NCBI GenBank assembly: GCA_030613785.1
Contig: JAUWLF010000044.1
Span: forward strand, 1-33,122
Source: Chloroflexota bacterium
GTDB lineage: Bacteria > Chloroflexota > Anaerolineae > UBA7937 > B3-Chlor
DNA: 33,122 nucleotides
Direction of reading: 5' to 3'
Under the pieces are notes generated by a model that had not been told where the DNA came from, ran no database searches, and saw only the letters and a list, made by a program, of their open reading frames with translations. Shown here in pieces: positions 23,242 through 32,632 of this stretch (the stretch's first letter is position 1; every line of letters starts with the position of its first letter). The translations under genes and the position numbers were made by a program.

Positions 23242-24493
23242 GTGGCTCAAGTTTCCAGCCTGGACAAGCAATTCTGCCAACAGGTCCTGGGCGAGCCATT
23301 TCCCACCGGATCGCTGAAGAGGGTCGATAGGCCAACAACGGCGATCAACGCTGAGGATGTACAGCGGATTGACCCGCGCAACCACGGATTTCGCAGGGCG
23401 GCTCGCGGCGAGTACGGGTCTCTGGTTGAGAGGGAGTCCAACCACTTCGTAAGCAAGCATCCCTTGTCGGGAGCCCTCTTGGGCATGACGAAGTTCCTGG
23501 CGGCTCAGGGGGACGGTTCTGTGGCAGACCGACGAGTACCTTGGAGTGATGGCCCGCGGGCGATGTCGTGGCACATCAAGGAGACAGCCTACTTCCTCCG
23601 AGCTGACATGGTTGGCATTGGCCGTTTGCCACCATACGCCACCTACACCCATAGCAGAGATGGTGAGCCGATAGAGCTTGACCACAAGTATGCTGTCGCC
23701 ATGTTGGTTGACCAGGACTACAGAACATCATCGGCTTCCACAGAGCATGACTGGATAAGCAGCGCGATGGCCTTCCGATCATACTCGACCTCAGGGTTCA
23801 TTGCGTGCATGTTGGCCGAGTACATTCGACGACCGGGCTACCCAGCCCGGGCCCATTTCTCCATGAACTACCAGGTGGTAGTGCCACTTACTTATTCTGC
23901 CGTGGGCTGGATTGGGGGAGATGTCTCGCATCGGCGACATCGTGGTGAACCCATTCCTGGGGCCCAGGTTCAAAGCTTCGGTGGTGACCACCCACCTTCC
24001 TATGGCAGTGGACAAGCCTATAGACTTCGGCCTGCAGGATTTCTGTAGCAAATGTGGCAAGTGCGCAGAGGACTGCCCAGCCCAGGCCATCAGCTACGGG
24101 GAGAAAGTGATGCACAACAGCTACGAGAGGTGGCCCCTCGACGTGCGGAAGTGCAGCAGCATGAGGGTGGGCAAGCAGCATGGATCTGGGTGCGGTACCT
24201 GTATCAAGGTTTATCCCTGGAACAAGCCGGATACACTGCTTCACAGAGCTGTCAACTGAGGCGTGCGACGGATTCCCGTCATACTGAGCCTGGTTGTCAA
24301 GGCAGACGATATGTTGGGCTACGGGAACCCGAAGCTAGAGAGTAAGTAGTGGCTGGACCTAGAGGATGTTGACAGAGCGCTGCGAAAGACCTCAGTCGCG
24401 AGGAGCAGGCGGGCGTGGCGTTCGGGCCGCAAGCCTGGAACATTGGCGTTCTACGAGAGCCTGCGCGAACCAGTAGAGAGTAAGTTATCCTAG
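23242..24493 (+). pseudogene. rdhA: Decayed reductive dehalogenase-like gene (RdhA family)
   Basis: GTG 23242 has GGAGG six bases upstream. The first part (to 23913) is RdhA-like, ending in PLTYSAVGWIG, then the frame changes: five Gs at 23914-23918 where four are needed. The +1 frame continues as EMSRIGDIVVNPFLGPRFK, the DLPM-like THLPMAVDKPIDFGLQDFC, a complete CSKCGKCAEDCP cluster motif, and CGTCIKVYPWNK in which the last cluster Cys is Tyr (TAT at 24212-24214). The frame then hits TGA at 24257 where the family has Trp, stays homologous (DDMLGYGNPKLESK), and meets TAG at 24347, again at a Trp. Intact, it would use a corrinoid and two Fe-S clusters to remove halogen. No Tat signal and no rdhB partner are seen. 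Where the homology ends after about 24376 is uncertain. Confidence 0.85.
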
Positions 24494-24496
24494 ATT

Positions 24497-25786
24497 ATGG
24501 GTAGAGCAAACGAGATGAGCGACTTGGGGTCATATTCGTCGGAGTCAGACGTGTTGGGATACCTAGACGGACGTAGGGATGAGCTGGTCCGGTTGCTCTC
24601 CGACTTGATTGCAATACCGACTCCCAATCCTCCCGGCGACAACTACAAGCCCTTCTGCGACTTCGTGGCCGACTGGCTGAGGGAAGCAGGGTTGGAGGTG
24701 GGGGTGCACGCGCCGCCTGAGGAGGCTCTCCCTGACTTGCTGCGTCCGGAGGCGGAAGGGCAGCGGTACGCGGTTGTGGGCCGGCTGAGGGGGCTGGCCG
24801 AGCACCCAGCGTTCTGTCTTCAGGGACACTATGACACAGTGCCTGCCAGTGGAGATTGGGAATCTGATCCTTATGGTCCCCAGGTGGTGGATGGCAAGTT
24901 GTACGGGCTGGGATCCACCGACATGAAAGGGGGCCTGGCGTCGATGATGATGGCGGCCAAGGCTCTTGCTCAGAAGAAGGTGGCCTTGAGAGGAAGTCTG
25001 CACTTCCTGACAACTCCCGACGAGGAGTTTCCCAGTAGAGCTGGACTAGCCTACTTCCTTGAGAAAGGTATTGTGGATCCTGACTACGTGGTCGTGGGAG
25101 AACCGTCCGGGGTACGGAACATACACATAGGGATGAAAGGCGGCGTTTGGGGAGACGTGATCGTGAAGGGACGGGCAGCCCATGGAAGTCGACCCTTCGC
25201 AGGAGTGAACGCCTTCGAGAAGATGGTGGAGGTAGCAAGTGCAGTGCGGACTGACTTGATCCCCCGGCTGGACCGGCGCGTCAGCGACTACGACTTCCAT
25301 CCTCTCCAGGGCAACCGGCCTACGCTGGCGCTGGGCGGGTTGGTGGGGGGCACGAATGCCTCCCGGGCCACGGTGCCAGATAGGTGCACAGTGTCGTTTG
25401 ACCGGAGGCTGATTCCTGAGGAGACCCTCGCGGAGGTCGAAGAGGAACTTGTCTCTTTCTTCGACGACTTGCAGCGGCAGGATGACGAACTGTCGCTTGA
25501 GGTCAAGGTTTCATCCAAAGCGCCACCCATGGTCGTGCCCGCAGATTCCGAGATCTGCCGGGTGGTGTCCGATGCCATCACTGAGCTGGCAGGTGCATCG
25601 CCTACGCACACCGTGTCGTGTGGCGGATTCGAGACTGTGCTGTTCGTCGATCGAGGAGTGCAGGCGGTGACCTACGGCCCGGGCGTTGAGGGTTGCGCCC
25701 ACACCGCGGGCGAGCATACAATTCTGGATGATCTAGTCGTCACGGCCAAGGTGTACGCCTTAGCGGCGTTGCGGCTTCTTGCATAG
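24497..25786 (+). CDS. M20-family metallopeptidase/deacylase (ArgE/DapE-like)
   Basis: 429 residues. The two-metal site of M20 enzymes is present: H111 (GHYD), bridging D142 (GSTDMKGG), catalytic/metal E176-E177 (TPDEE), E202 (GEPSG) and a C-terminal His in CAHTAGEH. A dimerisation domain (about 208-320) starts IGMKGGVWGDVIVKGRAAHG. The family hydrolyses N-acyl amino acids, succinyl-diaminopimelate or dipeptides in the cytoplasm. The start is uncertain: ATG 24497 and ATG 24515 both lack a strong ribosome site. It begins four bases after the last readable codon of the dehalogenase pseudogene. With the C45 protein it gives two amide-cleaving activities within the transporter cluster. Confidence 0.88.
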   Translation: MGRANEMSDLGSYSSESDVLGYLDGRRDELVRLLSDLIAIPTPNPPGDNYKPFCDFVADWLREAGLEVGVHAPPEEALPDLLRPEAEGQRYAVVGRLRGLAEHPAFCLQGHYDTVPASGDWESDPYGPQVVDGKLYGLGSTDMKGGLASMMMAAKALAQKKVALRGSLHFLTTPDEEFPSRAGLAYFLEKGIVDPDYVVVGEPSGVRNIHIGMKGGVWGDVIVKGRAAHGSRPFAGVNAFEKMVEVASAVRTDLIPRLDRRVSDYDFHPLQGNRPTLALGGLVGGTNASRATVPDRCTVSFDRRLIPEETLAEVEEELVSFFDDLQRQDDELSLEVKVSSKAPPMVVPADSEICRVVSDAITELAGASPTHTVSCGGFETVLFVDRGVQAVTYGPGVEGCAHTAGEHTILDDLVVTAKVYALAALRLLA

Positions 25787-25849
25787 GTCGCTGGCTGACG
25801 GTCTTTGATCGAAGAACCACTGCTACTGACCAGTGAGGGGGTGAAGTAG

Positions 25850-26836
25850 ATGACACTCATCTTGGGACGCAAGGATGTGGAGCAGCTTCTAACCATGGAG
25901 CTGACCCTGGAAGCTGTGGAGGCAGCGTTCCTGGAACACGGTCGGGGCACAACGCTGGTGCCGGAGCGCATAGCTTTGTTCCTTGAAGAGTATCATGCTG
26001 TGATCGGCGTCATGCCTGCCTATATTGAGAGGCTCAAGGCAGCCGGAGTGAAGCTGATCTGCCACTACGAGGATAATCCGAAGAAACACAATCTACCTGC
26101 CAGCGCAGGTCTGGTCGTGTACCACGATCCCGCCACGGGGATGCCACTTGCCATCATGGACTGTGCCTACATCACGAGGATGAGGACCGGTGCAGCCACA
26201 GGAGTGAGCGTCAAGTATCTAGCCAGAGCCGATGCACAAGTACTCGGCATCGTGGGTGCGGGCGCCCAAGCCAGTTGCCAAATCGCGGCCATCAGCCGGG
26301 TCCGTGATTTGAAGAGAGTAAAGGCCTTCGACATCGATTCCGCGGCGACAGCCAGGCTTCTGCAAGAGATAGCAAACCTAGAGCTGGAAACGGAGGCGGT
26401 TGACAGCCCACGTGAAGCGTGTGTTGAGGTTGACATACTGGTCACCTGTACGCCTGCTCGCATTCCCTTTATACAAGGGGAATGGATCCAGGAGGGGCTG
26501 CACATCGCCGCCGTGGGGGCTGACATGCCTCACAAGAGCGAGCTGTTTCCTGGGGTTTATGCCCGCGCAGACAAGTGGGTAACCGACTTGATTAATCAGG
26601 CACTCGTCACCGGCGAAATCGCGGGGGCTATCGCGGAGGGAGCTATGAGTGAGGGTACGCTCTACGCCACACTGGGCGAGATCGTCGCAGGCCAAAAGCC
26701 TGGCCGCGAAGATGATGCCGAGATCACCATTTTCAAGTCAACTGGACTGGCCATCGAGGATGTGGCCACAGCGAAGAAAGTGTACGAACTGGCTAGTGAA
26801 AGAGGCGTTGGCGTGGAGTTGTCCATCACTCCATAA
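25850..26836 (+). CDS. Ornithine cyclodeaminase / mu-crystallin family protein
   Basis: 328 residues; ATG 25850 with GAGGGGGTG about eight bases upstream. It has the family dimerisation domain with K68 (GVKLICHYEDNP, the catalytic-type lysine position) and RMRTGAATG near 112, then a Rossmann NAD(P) domain with GIVGAGAQAS (about 133-142) and ending blocks (TLGEIVAGQKPGRED) common to the family. Members include ornithine cyclodeaminase, alanine dehydrogenase, lysine cyclodeaminase and imine reductases; the ornithine-specific aspartate is not obvious, so reductive or oxidative action on another amino or imino acid is more likely. It follows an amidase-type M20 gene and precedes permease genes. 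A second member is cut by the left window edge. Confidence 0.9.
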   Translation: MTLILGRKDVEQLLTMELTLEAVEAAFLEHGRGTTLVPERIALFLEEYHAVIGVMPAYIERLKAAGVKLICHYEDNPKKHNLPASAGLVVYHDPATGMPLAIMDCAYITRMRTGAATGVSVKYLARADAQVLGIVGAGAQASCQIAAISRVRDLKRVKAFDIDSAATARLLQEIANLELETEAVDSPREACVEVDILVTCTPARIPFIQGEWIQEGLHIAAVGADMPHKSELFPGVYARADKWVTDLINQALVTGEIAGAIAEGAMSEGTLYATLGEIVAGQKPGREDDAEITIFKSTGLAIEDVATAKKVYELASERGVGVELSITP

Positions 26837-26872
26837 CCTGGTGACGACGACCCAACGCGGAGGGTATCTCAC

Positions 26873-27835
26873 ATGAAAATGACAGACTACATAGTGAGTC
26901 GACTTCTACAAGCCATTCCGCTTCTGTTCGGCCTCACCCTCGTCATTTTTGTGATACTGATGGTCCTTCCTGGAAACCCAGCGAGGATGATCCAAGGAGT
27001 TCACGCCAATCCCGAAACAACGGCCTATTTGATCGAGAAGTGGGGTCTCGATCAACCTCTGCATATCCGATATGTCCGTTGGCTGTGGGGCATCATCCGT
27101 TTGGACTTCGGGCGTTCTCTCTACACGAACCGGCCTGTTCTGCCCACCGTCCTTTCTCATCTGGCCAACTCGTTGTTGCTTGGCATCCTCGCCGTCATCG
27201 GAGGAGCTCTCCTTGCGATCCCTATAGGGGTTGTCTCAGCCATCAAACCAAACTCGAAGATCGACAGTCTGACCCGGCTTGGTGCGCTCTTCGGGCTCAG
27301 CATGCCGGTCTTCTGGAGCGGTATGCTAATGCAACTGTTCTTTGGCGTGCGTCTGGGGATCCTGCCCATCTCGGGTATGGCAGGGACGATCTTCAGCGTG
27401 GACAGGCTCAAGTCTCTGGTTCTCCCGCTCGCGGCCATTGTGGTGGTGGGTACCGCCATGGACGCTCGCGTTCTACGGTCGAGCATGATGGAAGTGGTTA
27501 ACAAGGAGTTCATCTTGACGGCCCGAGCCAAGGGCTTGCGGATGAGAGAGGTCTTACGAGCCCACGCCTTGCCCAACGCCATCCTTCCTTTCTTCACGAT
27601 GGTTGGTCTTCATATGCGATCGGTGCTGGGTGGCCTAGTGGTGGTTGAGACCGTTTTTGCCTGGCCCGGCATTGGTTTGTTGTTCTACCAGTCTATCTAC
27701 AACCGTGACTACCCTATGGTACAGGCCTGCGCCCTGGTTATAGCCACGGGGGTCTTCTTGGTGAATCTACTCGTGGACATCACTTATGCCTACCTGGATC
27801 CCCGCATTAGGTTTGAGAGTACAGAAGGGCGGTGA
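26873..27835 (+). CDS. dppB: ABC transporter permease, DppB/OppB type
   Basis: 320 residues; ATG 26873 with GGAGGG upstream. It has six hydrophobic segments, starting YIVSRLLQAIPLLFGLTLVIFVILMVLPGNP, and the periplasmic loop with GLDQPLHIRYVRWLWG. The inner-membrane EAA-loop that docks the ATPase is FILTARAKGLRMREVLRAHALPNA. These are standard for the first permease of peptide/nickel/opine systems. It starts about 37 bases after the OCD gene and is followed six bases on by the partner permease. It forms the channel with DppC and, very probably, receives substrate from the lipoprotein at 20129-21817, the only binding protein in the window. Confidence 0.94.
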   Translation: MKMTDYIVSRLLQAIPLLFGLTLVIFVILMVLPGNPARMIQGVHANPETTAYLIEKWGLDQPLHIRYVRWLWGIIRLDFGRSLYTNRPVLPTVLSHLANSLLLGILAVIGGALLAIPIGVVSAIKPNSKIDSLTRLGALFGLSMPVFWSGMLMQLFFGVRLGILPISGMAGTIFSVDRLKSLVLPLAAIVVVGTAMDARVLRSSMMEVVNKEFILTARAKGLRMREVLRAHALPNAILPFFTMVGLHMRSVLGGLVVVETVFAWPGIGLLFYQSIYNRDYPMVQACALVIATGVFLVNLLVDITYAYLDPRIRFESTEGR

Positions 27836-27841
27836 CATCTA

Positions 27842-28714
27842 GTGGCAGCACGACTTAGGAGCCGACTGGACCAAGTCCGGCAAGCCTTTCGGACATTTGC
27901 TACGAGCAAGATAGCTTTGCTTGGGCTGTTCTTCATTGTGGTCCTGAGTTTAGTAGGTATCCTTGCCCCGATCATCGCTCCCTATGACCCCACGAAACTG
28001 GTGGACACCCCTCTGCTGCCGCCGAGCAAGCAGTATGTGTTCGGGACGGATCAACTGGGCCGAGACGTTTTCAGCAGAATCGTCTATGGTGCGAGAGTGT
28101 CTCTGATAGCTGGGGTGGGGGCGCAACTCGTGAGTCTAGCCATTGGCGTGCCCCTGGGTCTGATGGCGGGGTTTTATGGTGGTCGGGTGGATCACGTGGT
28201 TATGCGGATCGTAGACGTCTTCATGTCCTTCCCATATATACTGCTGGCTCTGCTCCTCGCTTCCGTCCTGGGGCCTGGCCTGCGAAACGTGATCTTGGCG
28301 CTGGGCATCACTGGATGGACCACTATGTGCCGGATCTCCCGCGTGCAGGCGCTATCACTGCGGGAAGGGACTTTCGTCGAGTCCTGCCGGTGCATTGGGG
28401 CCAGTGATGTTCGCATAATCGCGTACCATATCTTGCCCAACAGTCTTTCGCCTATCATGGTCGTCGCTACCCTGGGTATTGCGTCGGCAATTACCGGCGA
28501 AGCCGCTTTGAGCTTCCTGGGCATGGGCATCAAGCCACCCGAGCCTAGTTGGGGCGTCATACTCTCGGAGGCAAAGGGCTATCTGTTCCGGTCGGCAAGT
28601 CTGCCGATATTCCCCGGCGTAGCTATCATGCTGGCAGTGCTGGGGTTCAATCTTGTCGGTGATGGCTTGAGGGATGCGTTGGACCCGCGCCTCAGGAGAC
28701 GAGCCCTGGGATAG
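27842..28714 (+). CDS. dppC: ABC transporter permease, DppC/OppC type
   Basis: 290 residues from GTG 27842. It starts with a basic N-terminal segment and the first membrane helix IALLGLFFIVVLSLVGILAPIIAPYDP, then a signature FGTDQLGRDVFSRIVYGARVSL typical of DppC/OppC N-terminal OPP domains, about five more membrane segments, and the ATPase-docking loop ending CIGASDVRIIAYHILPNSLSPI. The C-terminal DPRLRR motif is family-standard. Six bases separate it from dppB, and the ribosome site lies within that gene's tail (GGGCGGTGA). It pairs with dppB as the heterodimeric transmembrane core. Confidence 0.94.
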   Translation: MAARLRSRLDQVRQAFRTFATSKIALLGLFFIVVLSLVGILAPIIAPYDPTKLVDTPLLPPSKQYVFGTDQLGRDVFSRIVYGARVSLIAGVGAQLVSLAIGVPLGLMAGFYGGRVDHVVMRIVDVFMSFPYILLALLLASVLGPGLRNVILALGITGWTTMCRISRVQALSLREGTFVESCRCIGASDVRIIAYHILPNSLSPIMVVATLGIASAITGEAALSFLGMGIKPPEPSWGVILSEAKGYLFRSASLPIFPGVAIMLAVLGFNLVGDGLRDALDPRLRRRALG

Positions 28715-28775
28715 GCTACAACAACACTCGAAGTCAGGATCGAGAACCGCGTTGGGTTTGAGAGGGAGTGACGGG

Positions 28776-29759
28776 ATGAAAGGCGGGGTGTCTGGGCAGG
28801 CGATACTGAGCATAGAGAATCTCCGTACCTGCTTCTACACCCAAGGTGCTGTCGTCAAGGCTGTGGACGGCATGAGTCTAGAGATTCTAGGTAGCGAGAT
28901 CTTCGGGTTGGTGGGGGAGTCGGGCTCTGGCAAGAGCGTAACCGCCTTCTCAATCATGCGCTTGATCAGCTCGCCAGGAGAGATCACGGATGGCAAGATC
29001 ATTTTCAAGGGAACCGATCTCCTGGAGTTGAGCGAAGAGGAAATGAGAAAGGTCCGAGGCGATGAGATCTCCATGATCTTTCAAGATCCTGCTGCCTTTC
29101 TCAACCCCATCATGACGGTGGGCAAGCAAATCGCAGAGCCATTGATCCTTCATCGTGGACACAGCCGCTCCGAGGCGCGAGGCCGCGTCGTGGAACTGAT
29201 GCGACTGGTAGGGATCCCTGATCCGGAGCAGCGGATAGACGATTATCCCCACCAACTCAGTGGTGGGATGAAACAGCGCGTCCTGATTGCTATGGCTCTG
29301 GCCTGCCAACCTGACCTCCTCATTGCTGATGAACCCACCACGGCCCTGGACGTGACGATCCAGGCCCAGATCCTGGATCTATTGCGCGAACTGCAGAGGT
29401 CAATCGGTTCATCCCTCTTGCTTATCACGCATGACCTAGGCGTCATCTCTGAGATGTGTCACCGTGTAGCAGTCATGTATGCGGGCAAGGTCGCAGAGAT
29501 CGGGGAAGCGGAGGCACTCCTCACGCACCCTAAGCATCCTTACACGGTAGCTCTCTTGGAGTCTCTGCCCCAACTGGGCCAGAGAAAGGAGCGCCTACAT
29601 GTCATCCCAGGCAGTGTTCCGAGTGCTGTCACTCCTCCGTCTGGGTGCAGATTCCACCCTCGCTGCTCCCAAGCTGAGGAGGTTTGCAGGAAAGAGATGC
29701 CCAACCTGATCCATCTCTCCAACGGACGTCAAGTAGCCTGTCATCGGTACGAGATGTGA
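28776..29759 (+). CDS. dppD: ABC transporter ATP-binding protein, DppD/OppD type
   Basis: 327 residues from ATG 28776, with GGGAG seven bases upstream; a longer frame to 28674 runs back into dppC. It has Walker A GESGSGKS (47-54), signature LSGGMKQR, Walker B LLIADEPTTALDVT and the switch His in LITHDLG. The C-terminal oligopeptide/nickel-family extension contains CRFHPRC, part of a possible Fe-S-binding or structural Cys-rich motif found in this family. It powers transport through DppBC, as a pair with the ATPase at 29945-30916. Separated from that gene by 185 bases that contain no ORF. Confidence 0.95.
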   Translation: MKGGVSGQAILSIENLRTCFYTQGAVVKAVDGMSLEILGSEIFGLVGESGSGKSVTAFSIMRLISSPGEITDGKIIFKGTDLLELSEEEMRKVRGDEISMIFQDPAAFLNPIMTVGKQIAEPLILHRGHSRSEARGRVVELMRLVGIPDPEQRIDDYPHQLSGGMKQRVLIAMALACQPDLLIADEPTTALDVTIQAQILDLLRELQRSIGSSLLLITHDLGVISEMCHRVAVMYAGKVAEIGEAEALLTHPKHPYTVALLESLPQLGQRKERLHVIPGSVPSAVTPPSGCRFHPRCSQAEEVCRKEMPNLIHLSNGRQVACHRYEM

Positions 29760-29944
29760 CGGGGAGAGTCTTGACTAGGTGGCCGCTCACCCCTACCTCG
29801 GTTCCTGGGACAATTTCGAGCAGGGTCCACTTGAACACCAAACCTTGATTTTGTTGACAGGACTGATTCTGACAGCCGCGGGAGGATGAACACTCAGTTG
29901 CAGACAGCGCACGGGTCAGCTGTCCACAGACATGGGAGGTCGAC

Positions 29945-30916
29945 TTGGCAAGGCCCCTTGTTGAAGTGAAGAACCTAGTCAAGCGCTACCCCATTGTCAA
30001 AGGAGTGGTGCGACAAAGAGTAATTGGGGCAGTGCGGGCGGTAGACGGCATCTCCTTCTCAGTGAATGCTGGGGAAACGGTGGGCCTCGTGGGCGAGAGT
30101 GGGTGCGGCAAGACCACCGCTGGCCGGCTTCTGCTGAGATTGATCACGCCAACCCAGGGCAGCATCCGTTTTCAGGGCGTCGATGTCCACCAACTTGGCC
30201 GTCGCGACCTGAAGAGGATCAGGCGTGATATGCAGATGATCTTCCAGGATCCCTACTCCTCGCTCAGCCCCAGAATGACGGTCGGCGATCTTCTCAAAGA
30301 GCCTCTCGTCGTCCACGGTATTGGGGACAGTTCTGAGCGGGAGGACTTGGTTTTCCAGATGATGGACGCGGTGGGCTTGGAGCGAGACCATATGGACCGT
30401 CACCCGCACGAGTTCAGCGGTGGGCAACGCCAGCGCATTGCCATCGGGAGAGCTCTCATACTCAAGCCAAAGTTCATAGTGGCTGATGAGCCGGTCTCGT
30501 CCCTGGACGCCTCTGTCCAGTCCCAGATACTTAATCTCCTCCAGGATATGCAACAGGATCTGGGGCTGACCTATCTGTTCATCGCCCACGACCTCGGGGT
30601 GGTCGAGCATATCAGTGACCGCGTCATGGTTATGTACCTGGGCAAGATCGTCGAATCGGCGACCGTTGACGAGGTGTTTGAGAATCCTCTGCATCCATAC
30701 ACTCAGGCGTTGCTGTCGGCAGTGCCTCGCGTGGGTGCAGGAAAGCGCAGGGACCGTGTGATCTTGAGAGGGGGCGTGCCGAGCGCTGCCCGCCCGCCTA
30801 GCGGGTGCCGTTTTCATCCACGATGCTCAGGCCAGTTGGTGGACGCCTGCAGAGAGGTGGAGCCTCCTCTGACAGATGTCGGGGGCGGACACCTGGTGGC
30901 TTGTCACTCGAGATGA
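29945..30916 (+). CDS. dppF: ABC transporter ATP-binding protein, DppF/OppF type
   Basis: 323 residues from TTG 29945, with GGGAGG five bases upstream. It has Walker A GESGCGKT (50-57), signature FSGGQRQR, Walker [16 protein letters not shown] and switch FIAHDLG. A long N-terminal loop ([13 protein letters not shown]) and the C-terminal CRFHPRCS extension are typical of OppF/DppF. It forms the ATPase heterodimer with dppD. The last gene of the transporter; about 350 bases without a gene follow before the class III aminotransferase. Confidence 0.95.
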   Translation: MARPLVEVKNLVKRYPIVKGVVRQRVIGAVRAVDGISFSVNAGETVGLVGESGCGKTTAGRLLLRLITPTQGSIRFQGVDVHQLGRRDLKRIRRDMQMIFQDPYSSLSPRMTVGDLLKEPLVVHGIGDSSEREDLVFQMMDAVGLERDHMDRHPHEFSGGQRQRIAIGRALILKPKFIVADEPVSSLDASVQSQILNLLQDMQQDLGLTYLFIAHDLGVVEHISDRVMVMYLGKIVESATVDEVFENPLHPYTQALLSAVPRVGAGKRRDRVILRGGVPSAARPPSGCRFHPRCSGQLVDACREVEPPLTDVGGGHLVACHSR

Positions 30917-31267
30917 GGGTTCGAGAGGCAGCGCTGCTACGTATGCTGGGTGAACCACGTCCGGGTCAGTGCCTCCCCCGGTGTGCTACGGCCAGATCGC
31001 AAGGGTGTGGCTTTCTTGGATGCGTCGCATGCACTGTTCAGTGCAATATCAGCGCTCCCGCCCGGCGTTGTGCAAACATCGATGGCATCCGGCCTATTGA
31101 GTCTGCCGGCTAGCAGTGCGGGAGCCACTTGCTGAGTGGTTCCGTTGCAGGATGCCTTGGAGATCGGCAGCATTGTGTCCTCCTGTGCCGGATGGGTGGT
31201 CTTTGACGACGCCCACATCAGGCAGGACAGGTCCAATATAGGGCTTGGATATGAGAGGAAGTGACCG
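30917..31267. other. Intergenic region between dppF and the class III aminotransferase
   Basis: No credible ORF or known RNA is seen in these 351 bases. A perfect inverted repeat of seven bases per arm, TGCACTG-TT-CAGTGCA (31030-31045), could be a regulator site or hairpin, and a ten-base palindrome GCAGCGCTGC lies at 30928-30937. No convincing promoter precedes the aminotransferase, but GAGAGGAAG just before 31268 is a reasonable ribosome site. Confidence 0.5.
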
Positions 31268-32620
31268 ATGGCAGAGATGGAACCTACCGCGCAGGTACCT
31301 TTCGAGGGAAGTCAGGGCAAGGTCCAGGACATCGCATCTACGGAATTGATCGAGCGCGACCATGCCACCGTGGCAAGGGCAATCTATCGCTACACCGATG
31401 TGGCCTTCGATTGGGGTGAGGGAGCATACCTCTACGATTTTGAAGGCCGCAAGTACCTGGACTTCGCGGCGGGCATCGCCACCATGAACGTGGGACACTG
31501 TCACCCGGCTGTGGTGGAGGCCATCTGCGATCAGGCGCGCACCCTGATCCATGGTGCTTCTCACGTGGCGTACATGAGACCCTACGTGGACATGATGGAA
31601 GCGCTTCGGGCCGTCGCCCCCGGCGATCTCAAGAAAGGTAAGGGTATCCTTATGAACAGCGGGTCGGAGGCCGTGGAGACGGGCATCAAGCTGGCCCGCT
31701 ACGTCACCAATCGGTCAATGATCATCGCCTTCATGGACGGCTTTCATGGGCGGTCTATGGGAGCTCTGGCTCTCACTGCCAGCAATTCGGCATATCGCCA
31801 GCGTGTGGCTGGCCTCTTGGCAGGCGTCTGTCACATTCCCTACCCTTATTGCTATCGTTGTCCCCTGAAGCACGAATCACCCCAGACTTGTGGGCTAGCT
31901 TGCCTCAACCTGGTGGAAAAGATGCTGCAAACAGTCTTGCCACCCGACGACTTGGCGGGCATCATAGTCGAGCCCATTGCCGGGGAAGGAGGCTATATCG
32001 TTCCGCCCGACGGTTTCATCCAGGGCCTACGCGAAATCTGCGACCGTTGCGGAGCGCTTCTCATCACTGACGAAGTGCAGACGGCGCTGGGACGCACGGG
32101 CAAGATGTTTGCTGTGGAGCACTGGGACGTGGTACCTGACGTCACATGTGTGGCCAAACCGCTCGGAGGCGGTTTGCCCCTGGGTGCAATGTTGGCCAGA
32201 GCGGAGCTGGTGGACGCCTGGCCGCCGGCTTCCCAGGGCAGCACCTTTGGTGGCAATCCCATCGCGTGCCGGGCCGGACTGGCTACTTTGCGGATCGTGC
32301 AAGAAGAGGACTTGATGGCTCACGCTGTGGAGCTGGGCGACTACATTCAGAGTCGGTTCCGCGAAGCGCAGAAGGAGCTGCCCATGATCGGGGATGTGCG
32401 GGGAAAGGGACTGATGGTGGGTATAGAACTCGTGAGCCCCGACGGCAGTCCGGCTGGCGAGACCATCAAAAGAGTGATCAAAGAGATCGCAGCTAGTGGA
32501 TTGGTCCTCACCAAATGCGGAATCAGTTCTCTGCGCATCGCACCGCCGCTTATCATCACGCAGGAGCAAGCAAGCCAAGGAGTCGATATCATCATAGAGG
32601 CGCTGCGTCGCAATGAGTAG
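31268..32620 (+). CDS. Class III aminotransferase, 4-aminobutyrate aminotransferase-like
   Basis: 450 residues from ATG 31268 (GAGAGGAAG upstream). Fold-type I PLP enzyme of the AAT-II (ornithine, GABA, 2-aminoacyl) class. Visible motifs are GIATMNVGHCHP, NSGSEAVE (about 130-137), GFHGRSMGALALT, the acidic residue D268 in LLITDEVQTALGRTG, and the Schiff-base lysine K297 in CVAKPLGGG. A Cys-rich insert between 188 and 212 (CHIPYPYCYRCPLKHESPQTCGLAC) resembles that in prokaryotic GABA and 2,2-dialkylglycine-type enzymes. It probably moves an omega- or alpha-amino group to a 2-oxo acid, feeding a semialdehyde to an oxidoreductase. No semialdehyde dehydrogenase is seen; the AOR upstream could act on it. 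Confidence 0.9.
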   Translation: MAEMEPTAQVPFEGSQGKVQDIASTELIERDHATVARAIYRYTDVAFDWGEGAYLYDFEGRKYLDFAAGIATMNVGHCHPAVVEAICDQARTLIHGASHVAYMRPYVDMMEALRAVAPGDLKKGKGILMNSGSEAVETGIKLARYVTNRSMIIAFMDGFHGRSMGALALTASNSAYRQRVAGLLAGVCHIPYPYCYRCPLKHESPQTCGLACLNLVEKMLQTVLPPDDLAGIIVEPIAGEGGYIVPPDGFIQGLREICDRCGALLITDEVQTALGRTGKMFAVEHWDVVPDVTCVAKPLGGGLPLGAMLARAELVDAWPPASQGSTFGGNPIACRAGLATLRIVQEEDLMAHAVELGDYIQSRFREAQKELPMIGDVRGKGLMVGIELVSPDGSPAGETIKRVIKEIAASGLVLTKCGISSLRIAPPLIITQEQASQGVDIIIEALRRNE

Positions 32621-32632
32621 TAGCGACCCTGT

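Noticed and set aside
24257-24349. TGA and TAG in the dehalogenase read as recoded tryptophan
   Set aside because: Recoding of TGA as Trp exists, but TAG is also used at a Trp position and a frameshift and a lost cluster Cys are present, so decay is simpler. Other genes here use both TGA and TAG as normal stops.
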